Source: Lentzea aerocolonigenes
Lineage (GTDB): Bacteria > Actinomycetota > Actinomycetes > Mycobacteriales > Pseudonocardiaceae
Assembly: GCF_000955955.1 (NCBI RefSeq)
Contig: NZ_JYJG01000216.1
Coordinates: forward strand, 1-41,047
Direction: 5' to 3'
Length of the DNA: 41,047 nt
Each line of letters starts with the position of its first letter. The first letter of the stretch is position 1. The translations under genes were made by a program, and so were the position numbers. Under the pieces are notes generated by a model that worked only from the letters and a program-made list of their open reading frames with translations, was not told where the DNA came from and ran no database searches. Below, in pieces: positions 32,871 through 38,589 of this stretch.

Positions 32871-33062
32871 GCGTGTGGCGCGGTCCGACGCGGTGACGGC
32901 CGAGCCGGGGCCGCGGAGAGTTCGATCCGGCGCGTTGAGGCACTCTTTGCTTCACTCGGGGTTCTGAACCGCGTCGTCGCACTGCTTCGTGCACCTCCGC
33001 CGTGCGCGAATGCTCCGGGAACAGGGCGTCGGCACACCGGCGACGCGAACGTGAGGACGAGG

Positions 33063-33752
33063 ATGGCGAACACGACCGACACCACCGAGGACGCCCAGGA
33101 CAGCGGACCGCTCGAGAACTGGTTCCTGCTCATGGACCCGGCGTGGGCTCCGTCCGAAGAGGACGCACTGCCGCCGGTCGAGGCCGTCGTCGGGCTGTGG
33201 CCGGTGGAGGCCGACGGCCGCGTCGGCCGGTTCCGGGCCAACCCGGACTACGTGCCCGCCGACGAGCACTCGCCGACGGACCCGCTGGACGCCGTGCTGA
33301 GGCTGGTCCTGCACGGCGGGGCGGAGGCGGAGCACATCCAGCTGATGCTGCGCGACTGCCTGTTCGACATTGCGATGAACGGGGACGGCAAGCCGCTGGT
33401 CGTGCAGTCGCCGGACGACATCTCCTGCGTCGTCGTGGCCACCGCGGAGCCGCACCGCAGGAGGGTCAGCTCGCCGCAATGGCGGCGCATCGACCTCGAC
33501 GCGCTCGTGATGACGCTGGCCGACGGCGTGGACGTGCTGTTCAACCCCGGAGGTCCCGCTTCCGTCCGGCTCACCGGCGACTTCATGCGCGAGACCTTCA
33601 TGATGAGCGACGACGACGCGTCCGCCGCCTACGAGAGGTATCGGCAGGAGTCCGGCGCGCGAATCGTTCCCTGGGAATCCGCGCAGGCCACCGCGCCGCG
33701 GTTCAGCACGGAAACGGAGGCACCGCCCGCACCGGAGGCGGAACGGCCGTGA
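33063..33752 (+). CDS. T7SS-associated accessory protein, paralog 1
   Basis: 229 aa. Start ATG 33063 is preferred over the in-frame GTG 33051 because GAGG lies six bases upstream. Landmarks are NWFLLMDPAW (residues 19-28), PPVEAVVGLW, FRANPDYVP, SPTDPLDAVLRLV, SPDDISCVVVATAEPHR, WRRIDLDAL and GVDVLFNPGGPASVRLTG. These match the small actinobacterial proteins annotated as 'type VII secretion system-associated protein', which occur as paralogs near giant Cys-poor proteins; the fold is reminiscent of SseB-type domains. It starts 192 bases after the giant gene and overlaps the next gene by four bases. The role is not established; a chaperone- or immunity-like function for the giant protein is inference. 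Confidence 0.85.
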   Translation: MANTTDTTEDAQDSGPLENWFLLMDPAWAPSEEDALPPVEAVVGLWPVEADGRVGRFRANPDYVPADEHSPTDPLDAVLRLVLHGGAEAEHIQLMLRDCLFDIAMNGDGKPLVVQSPDDISCVVVATAEPHRRRVSSPQWRRIDLDALVMTLADGVDVLFNPGGPASVRLTGDFMRETFMMSDDDASAAYERYRQESGARIVPWESAQATAPRFSTETEAPPAPEAERP

Positions 33753-34348
33753 CCGCGGTGCGGGAGAACTGGTTCCTGCTCGTCGATCCCGTGTGGGTGC
33801 GGGAGAACGCCGGCGAGGTCCCGCCGATCCGGAGCGTGCTGGGCGGCTGGCTGCTCGACGACGGCAGGCCCGTCCGGTTCCTCGGCAACCCCGGCTACGT
33901 GCCCGGCCGTCCCGATTCGCCGTCCGACCTGGTGGACGCCGCCCTCGCGCTCCTGCTCGACGGCCGGCTCGACGCCCGGCAGTTCCAGCTGCTCCTGCGC
34001 GAGTCCACCTGCGAGATCGCGCTGAACGCCTACGGCCGCCCGCTGGTCGCGTGGTCGCCGGACGAGGTCCCGTGCGTCGTGGCCGCCACGTCCGCGGTGC
34101 ACCGGCGCACCCGCGCGGCCGGGTGGCTGCCGGTCGGCTTCGAGGAGCTGGTCGAGCACCTGGGCGACCTGGACGTGCTGGTGAACCCGGGCGGGGTCAG
34201 GTCGGTCCGGCTCGTCGGCGAGTTCGTCCGCGCCGCGGGCCTCCTGGACGACCGGGAAGCGGCCGAGGTGTGCGCGACCCTCCGCGACAGCGGGCTCGGC
34301 GTGCTCACCGAGACCTTGCCGATCGCGGAAGCCGGACCGTCCTCTTAG
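33749..34348 (+). CDS. T7SS-associated accessory protein, paralog 2
   Basis: 199 aa. It starts at GTG 33749, which overlaps the previous TGA in a GTGA junction, with GGAGG ten bases upstream, so the two genes are probably translationally coupled. It keeps NWFLLVDPVW (residues 7-16), PPIRSVLGGW, NPGYVP, SPSDLVDAALALL, SPDEVPCVVAATSAVHRR and VLVNPGGVRSVRL. It is the most diverged of the three paralogs: Trp-Arg-Arg is absent and the usual Gly-Val-Asp-Val-Leu is Leu-Asp-Val-Leu. Function unknown beyond association with the T7SS locus. Confidence 0.85.
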   Translation: MTAVRENWFLLVDPVWVRENAGEVPPIRSVLGGWLLDDGRPVRFLGNPGYVPGRPDSPSDLVDAALALLLDGRLDARQFQLLLRESTCEIALNAYGRPLVAWSPDEVPCVVAATSAVHRRTRAAGWLPVGFEELVEHLGDLDVLVNPGGVRSVRLVGEFVRAAGLLDDREAAEVCATLRDSGLGVLTETLPIAEAGPSS

Positions 34349-34747
34349 GATGGACGGGAGAGTTCCGGGGCCGGGGGTTCCGGTCCGGGGTCAGCCGTGG
34401 CCTGCGCGGGATCGGTCTGCGGGGCGTCCGGCGGGCCTCGGTGCTCCGCGGCGCAGCGCCGGAGCGACCGGGGGTCGATTCCGCTGGGCGACGGGGTGTC
34501 TCCGTCCACGAGCGAGCCTTTCCGTTTGGCGTGCCGTCCGTCGGCGCACCCGGCTTCCGCCACGGGTTTGTGGCGGAGCGCGATCTTCAGTGCAGGTTTC
34601 GAAGGGTGGAAAGGCCGATCGCGTCCTCGGGTCTCGTTTGGGCCTTCGCCACCGGTTAACTTGATCTCTCCGCACCCCGGAAGACCTGGTCCGCTCACGT
34701 GGTGGACGCGGAGAGGCCGAGATCACGCGCTGCGAGGAGACGAAGCG
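34349..34747. other. Intergenic region
   Basis: About 400 bases with no convincing gene. Short open frames exist on both strands but have low-quality codon use. It contains a perfect 8-bp inverted repeat at 34556-34577 and a possible -10 element (TAACTT, 34657-34662) 85 bases before the next start. No good -35 is seen. Confidence 0.5.
34556..34577. terminator. Inverted repeat, possible hairpin
   Basis: TCCGCCAC, six-base loop GGGTTT, then GTGGCGGA form a perfect 8-bp stem about 210 bases after the stop of the second T7SS-associated gene. There is no T-run after it, so it may be a factor-type terminator or an operator. Confidence 0.35.
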
Positions 34748-35254
34748 GTGAACCGTTGGGACCGATGTGGCGGCGAAGGCATGATCGGAGTGATGTCCCG
34801 GGACGAGATCGAACTGCTGCGGTCCTACGCGGACGGCCTCGTCCTGCTGGCGGAGCGGTGGCTGGCCCGGTGCCGGTGGGTGACCGGCAGCACCCGCGGA
34901 TCGGGCCGGCTGTTCGCCGACGAACCGGTGCACGACGAGCGGATCGCCGCGATCGTGCGTGAGCACGTTCCGGCAGGTGCTGCCGACTGGGAGATCTCGT
35001 GGTGGGCGCCGGTGTGCCTGCCGGAGACCGCGGCGGCGGCGCGGCGGGTCCTCGGCACGCTGCCGCAGTCCGGAACCGTGGTGCTGCTCGAGAGCGCCCA
35101 GGACGTCGACGCCTGGTGCCGCCTGATCGGCGACGTGCTCGCCGCTCTCCACCCGCACGGCGACTGCTGTGATGCCGAGGACGGGCCTACGAGCGCTGAG
35201 ACGTGGCTGGAGTCGTTGCTGAGGCCCCTCCTGGTCGGAGCCACGGCGTTGTGA
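34748..35254 (+). CDS. Hypothetical protein
   Basis: 168 aa from GTG 34748, chosen because GAGGAG lies eight bases upstream; ATG 34781 and ATG 34793 in the same frame have poorly placed ribosome sites. From the second ATG it reads MSRDEIELLRSYADGL, then a Trp-rich centre (DWEISWWAPVCLP) and a helical C-terminal half (ESAQDVDAWCRLIGDVLAAL). No signal peptide, membrane segment or known motif is seen. It lies between the T7SS-associated pair and the convergent luxR-type gene, so it may belong to the same locus. I do not recognise its family. Confidence 0.7.
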   Translation: MNRWDRCGGEGMIGVMSRDEIELLRSYADGLVLLAERWLARCRWVTGSTRGSGRLFADEPVHDERIAAIVREHVPAGAADWEISWWAPVCLPETAAAARRVLGTLPQSGTVVLLESAQDVDAWCRLIGDVLAALHPHGDCCDAEDGPTSAETWLESLLRPLLVGATAL

Positions 35255-35307
35255 CCCGCGGACGGTGCGAGACCGTCCGCGGTGCGAGACCGGTGCCGAG
35301 CTGGGCC

Positions 35308-35967
35308 TCAGATGAGACCGTGGCGCAACGCGTAGGCGACCGCGTGGGCGCGGTTGCGCAGGTTGAGCCTGCTGAGCAGGTTGTGCAGGACGTTCTTGAC
35401 CGTGCGCTCGGAGTAGATGAGCCTCTCGGCGATCTCGGCGGTGTCGAGCCCGTCCGCGAGGAGCCTGATCACCTCGGTCTCGCGCAGGGACAGACCTGCG
35501 AGGGTGAGGTCGCGCGGCCCGAGCGTCGTCTCCTGCAGTTGCTTGAGTCCGCGCAGGACGCTGCCCAGCTGCTCGGCGGGCAGGTCACCCCGTCCCTCGC
35601 GTGCGTCGGCGATGGCGCGCAGCAGCCTGGTCCTGGCCGTGGCCTCCGCTCGCGGCACCAGCACGATCAACCCGTGTTCGATGGCCGTCCACAGCTCCGC
35701 CTGGCGGAGCTCGTCCGCGATGAGGACCAGGCGTGACGTGCCGGGCTGGAGCACCTCGTGCAGGCAGGCGTCCGCCACGGCCACGGTGACGTCGGCCTGC
35801 TGCGGGTCCGTGACGATCTCGATGCCGGGTGTCGGCCGCAGCATCGTGAGCAGGCCCGATGCGATCAGCGGGTCGGACGCGTGAACCAAGACCCGGATGG
35901 TCGTGCGGCTTGCGTGCCCTGGGGCCAGGGGGCGCCGGCCGTCCGGCCAGGCGGTCTGCGAAGTCAT
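35308..35967 (-). CDS. LuxR/NarL-type transcriptional regulator with degenerate receiver domain
   Basis: 219 aa, starting at the ATG whose complement is CAT at 35965-35967. Residues about 159-219 are a clear LuxR-type HTH (LSLRETEVIRLLADGL, then EIAERLIYSERTVKNVLHNLLSRLNLRNR). The first ~125 residues resemble a response-regulator receiver (IRVLVHASDPLIASGLLTML). However, the acidic pocket reads Ala-Ser-Asp rather than Asp-Asp, and the expected phospho-acceptor strand (DVTVAVAD) has Val where the Asp should be. It probably does not work by classical phosphorylation. No sensor kinase is nearby. It is divergent from the YbaB/WXG operon and convergent with the upstream gene, so it may control the locus. 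Confidence 0.88.
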   Translation of the reverse strand: MTSQTAWPDGRRPLAPGHASRTTIRVLVHASDPLIASGLLTMLRPTPGIEIVTDPQQADVTVAVADACLHEVLQPGTSRLVLIADELRQAELWTAIEHGLIVLVPRAEATARTRLLRAIADAREGRGDLPAEQLGSVLRGLKQLQETTLGPRDLTLAGLSLRETEVIRLLADGLDTAEIAERLIYSERTVKNVLHNLLSRLNLRNRAHAVAYALRHGLI

Positions 35968-36388
35968 GCTCTCAGGAGACCGTGCGAGCCTCGCGGAAGG
36001 CCAGTCAGAACGGGGGGCAGGTTTGCGAAACGACAAAGCTGCCTGTCTGCCGCCGGTGCACCGCACCTGCCCGAACGCGTCTGCCGGATGTCCGAACCTA
36101 CACCGGTGTCGAACGGTGCGAACGCGGCCGTTCGGACCCATTCCACTTGTGGCGACCGGCGAGAAGGCGAGCTGCACGAGTGGTGGCGGCCGCGCGGTGG
36201 CCGGACCTTCCGCCTCGAACCCTGCCCGTTCGCGGATCGTGTCTCAATCGGTGACGCGACATCGGGTGCGTTAGGGCACCATGCGGTTCCTTTCAGGTTC
36301 GGAACGAGGTCGTTCGTGTCAAGCCCTCCGCTTTCGCCCGTTTACTGCTGATGTCGGGTCACGCCGAGCAGGCCGAGGGAGGCGTGCG
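35968..36388. promoter_or_regulatory. Divergent intergenic control region with inverted repeats
   Basis: About 420 bases separate the luxR-type gene and the ybaB-like gene. They contain a perfect 10-bp palindrome ACACCGGTGT (36100-36109), a dyad CGAACG-CGGC-CGTTCG (36119-36134), an outer pair TCCGAAC (36091-36097) and GTTCGGA (36130-36136), and extra CGAAC copies at 36072 and 36110. This clustering suggests an operator. I could not place a confident -35/-10 pair. Confidence 0.45.
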
Positions 36389-36802
36389 GTGTCCTATCCG
36401 CAGTCCGAGCAGATCGAGCAGCTGAAGAGCCAGTACGAGCAGCAGTTCGCCCAGCTGCGCGAGACGCAGCAGCGGCTCAGCGAGTTGTCGTGCACGGTCA
36501 GCGCCCCCCGGCGGGTCGTGGCGGTGACCGTCGGGCACGGCGGCGTGGTGAAGGACGTGAAGTTCCCGAGCGGCGCCTACAAGCGCATGACGCCGGCAGA
36601 ACTGGAGTCCGCCGTCCTGAAGACGATCATGGACGCGCAGCAGCAGGTGGCGAACGAGGCCGCCGACGTGATCGCGCCGACGCTCCCTCCCGGAGTCGAC
36701 GCCCGCAAGCTCTTCTCCGGTGACGTGGACCTGCAGTCGCTGCTGCCCACCGAACCCGAGCTGCGCCCCACCACCCGTGACGTCATGAACATCAGGGACT
36801 GA
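36389..36802 (+). CDS. YbaB/EbfC-like nucleoid-associated family protein
   Basis: 137 aa from GTG 36389, with GGAGG six bases upstream. The N-terminus is a helix or coiled coil (EQIEQLKSQYEQQFAQLRETQQRL, residues 7-30). The YbaB-type core follows: VVAVTVGHGGVVKDVKFPSGAYKRM, then PAELESAVLKTIMDAQQQV. YbaB/EbfC proteins are dimeric and bind DNA in general, but versions beside WXG100-like genes in actinobacteria may have become secretion-locus accessory proteins. The tail after residue 95 (VDARKLFSGDVDLQSLLPTEP) is an extension. It lies five bases before the WXG100-like gene, so the two are almost certainly one transcript. Confidence 0.85.
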   Translation: MSYPQSEQIEQLKSQYEQQFAQLRETQQRLSELSCTVSAPRRVVAVTVGHGGVVKDVKFPSGAYKRMTPAELESAVLKTIMDAQQQVANEAADVIAPTLPPGVDARKLFSGDVDLQSLLPTEPELRPTTRDVMNIRD

Positions 36803-36807
36803 ATGCG

Positions 36808-37290
36808 ATGATCAAGTCAGATGGCCCTGGCGAGGACGTCCCCGGCGGTGACGAGCACAACGGCGGCTCGGCTCCCCTGCTCAACTTCGGTCTCGGCTCG
36901 GGGCGGGTCTCGATCAACACCGACGAGCTGCTGAAGTGCGCGGCGCTCTTCCAGTCGGCGAGCTCCCGGTTCTACCACTACATGACCGGCAACGAGGACC
37001 TCGCTTCCTACGCGCCGTTGACGTCCCCTGAGGGCGACGACAGCTGGAGTGCGTTCGCACCCAAGTACTACAAGCGCGGGGCGGAGTACCTGGGCGGTAT
37101 CAGCGCACTGGCGAAGGGCATCGACATGCTCGGCCAAAGCCTGAAGCAGTTCGCGGCCTACTGCGTGTCCACGGAGGAGAACAACACCCACGTCGCCAAG
37201 AACGCGCTGAACCTCAACGGCAAGCCTGATCCCGGCACCATTCCCGGCCAGTGGCCGGAAGACGGCAGCGAGCACCACGGCCGCCGCTGA
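36808..37290 (+). CDS. WXG100/EspC-like T7SS secretion partner
   Basis: 160 aa from ATG 36808, with AGGGA nine bases upstream. A Gly/Asp-rich N-terminus is followed by two helical segments (INTDELLKCAALFQSASSRF and YLGGISALAKGIDMLGQSLKQFAAY) joined by a loop with Trp-Ser-Ala-Phe. This is the helical-hairpin plan of WXG100/EspC-like proteins, although the loop is not strict WXG. After the second helix it reads YCVSTEENNTHVAKNALN. The YxxxD/E export motif is off by one residue (Tyr then Glu at +5). Position beside the YbaB-like gene and near the giant gene suggests it helps secrete the giant protein; this is inference. Confidence 0.75.
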   Translation: MIKSDGPGEDVPGGDEHNGGSAPLLNFGLGSGRVSINTDELLKCAALFQSASSRFYHYMTGNEDLASYAPLTSPEGDDSWSAFAPKYYKRGAEYLGGISALAKGIDMLGQSLKQFAAYCVSTEENNTHVAKNALNLNGKPDPGTIPGQWPEDGSEHHGRR

Positions 37291-37300
37291 CCCTGCCGCG

Positions 37301-37618
37301 GTGAGGATCTCGCGGAAAACCCGCGGGGCAACGCGGCATGTCGTTGAACGGCACGCATGCTGGCCCGGCTGGGGCTGGTGGTGCGGCCGGAGCAAGGTCG
37401 AGCTGCGGATCGCCGGGCACGCCTCGGCCTCCGTGCGCAGCGCGCAGACCACCGTGGCGGTCGAGCTGAGCCGGCACGAACTCGGGGAGGAAGCACTGCG
37501 GCTCGTGCCGGACGCAGGGGCGTCCGAGACGGTCGTGGCGGCACTCGACGAGGTGTTCGGCCAGGTGTTCGGCCCGCTCGTCGCGCGCTCCTCGACCTGG
37601 CGGGGCCGCGAGCGGTGA
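37301..37618 (+). CDS. Short hypothetical ORF, possibly a remnant
   Basis: 105 aa from GTG 37301, without a recognisable ribosome site. The first ~25 codons have poor third-position GC for this genome and unusual residues. From about 37400 the frame looks properly coding (VELRIAG, then TTVAVELSRHELGEEALRLVP and ETVVAALDEVFGQVFGPL). It may be a real small gene or the 3' part of a decayed one. The only later in-frame start is GTG 37433. It lies between the WXG100-like gene and T7SS-associated paralog 3. No family recognised. Confidence 0.4.
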   Translation: MRISRKTRGATRHVVERHACWPGWGWWCGRSKVELRIAGHASASVRSAQTTVAVELSRHELGEEALRLVPDAGASETVVAALDEVFGQVFGPLVARSSTWRGRER

Positions 37619-37692
37619 GCGGATGCCCGATTCACCGGCAACACCTGCCCGTGCGGTTCGTGATCGGCGGCCGGACCGGAGGAGCGGCGAGG

Positions 37693-38358
37693 ATGGTCAC
37701 CATGACCGACTCGACCGCCGCCCGGCCGGAGAACAGCGCGCTGGGCAACTGGTTCCTGCTGATGGACCCCGCGTGGAGTCCCCGGCACGAGAACGAGGCC
37801 CCGCCGCTGGAGGCGGTCGTCGGGGTCTGGCCCCTGGAGGACGACGGAACGCTCGGCAAGTTCCGGCCCAACCCGGACCACGTGCCCGTGGACAGCGGGG
37901 CGCCGTCGGATCCGCTGGACGCGGTGTTCCGGCTGGTGTCGCAGGGCAGGGCGGAGACGGAGCAGACCAGGCTGATGCTCCGCGACAGCCTCTTCGACAT
38001 CGCCGTCAACGGGGACGGCCGGCCGTTGGTCACCCTGTCGCCGGACGACGTTCCGTGCGTCGTCGTGGCGACGGGTGAGGCGCATCGCACGCGGATCAGT
38101 TCACCGCGGTGGCGGCGCATCGACCTCGACGACCTCGTGGCCCTGCTCGCGGACGGCGTCGACGTGCTGTTCAACCCGGGCGGTCCCGCCTCGCTGCGGC
38201 TCACCGGCGACTTCCTGCGCGAGACGCTGGTACAGGCCGGCGACGAGGTCGCCGGCCTGTACGCGCGTCGGTTGCGCGAGCCGGAGCTGAGGGTGGTGCG
38301 GTGGGAGCCGGAGAACGGTGGGGGAGAGATTCCCCCGGCCCCCGGACAAATTCACTGA
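37693..38358 (+). CDS. T7SS-associated accessory protein, paralog 3
   Basis: 221 aa from ATG 37693, with GGAGGAG eight bases upstream; ATG 37702 is a less well-placed alternative. It is much closer to paralog 1 than to paralog 2: NWFLLMDPAW, PPLEAVVGVWPLE, FRPNPDHVP, PSDPLDAVFRLV, LMLRDSLFDIAVNGDGRPLV, SPDDVPCVVVATGEAHR, WRRIDLDDL and DGVDVLFNPGGPASLRLTGDFLRETL are shared. Its position downstream of the WXG100-like gene, on the other side of the regulator from the first pair, suggests duplication of the accessory gene with the locus. Confidence 0.85.
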   Translation: MVTMTDSTAARPENSALGNWFLLMDPAWSPRHENEAPPLEAVVGVWPLEDDGTLGKFRPNPDHVPVDSGAPSDPLDAVFRLVSQGRAETEQTRLMLRDSLFDIAVNGDGRPLVTLSPDDVPCVVVATGEAHRTRISSPRWRRIDLDDLVALLADGVDVLFNPGGPASLRLTGDFLRETLVQAGDEVAGLYARRLREPELRVVRWEPENGGGEIPPAPGQIH

Positions 38359-38564
38359 AAAGGAGTAATGCGGCACGCGCTCATCCGCCGCTCTGGCCCG
38401 CGAGTCGTGTCCGAACGTACATCGATCATGGTGTGGACGTGCAGAGTGGAATCACCCCGAATGGGTCATCGTCGCGCGCACGGCTCTGGTCCCGCTGGCA
38501 TTTCTGCTGTTAGGGGCCGTGCGGAGAGCCGATGGTGGCGACAATTCGCGTGAACCTCAAGTAA

Positions 38565-38589
38565 TTGTCAAGTCACTATTTTCTTTCGA
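38565..38589 (+). promoter_or_regulatory. Candidate leaderless promoter of the NB-ARC regulator
   Basis: The AT-rich stretch contains TATTTT (38577-38582), a TANNNT -10 form, ending seven bases before ATG 38590. No ribosome site is present. This spacing fits a transcript that starts at the ATG. No matching -35 is evident. Confidence 0.4.

Noticed and set aside
32871..33062. Terminator and promoter between the giant gene and the first T7SS-associated gene
   Set aside because: I found no convincing hairpin with T-run and no well-spaced -35/-10 pair in these 192 bases.
34350..34664. 104-aa forward open frame after the second T7SS-associated gene
   Set aside because: Arg/Gly-rich composition, no ribosome site, no motif. 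It overlaps the inverted repeat and looks non-coding.
38368..38553. 61-codon open frame with AGGAG two bases before its ATG
   Set aside because: The ribosome site is too close and third-position GC is far below that of real genes here. I left it out as non-coding, though a regulatory leader peptide cannot be excluded.
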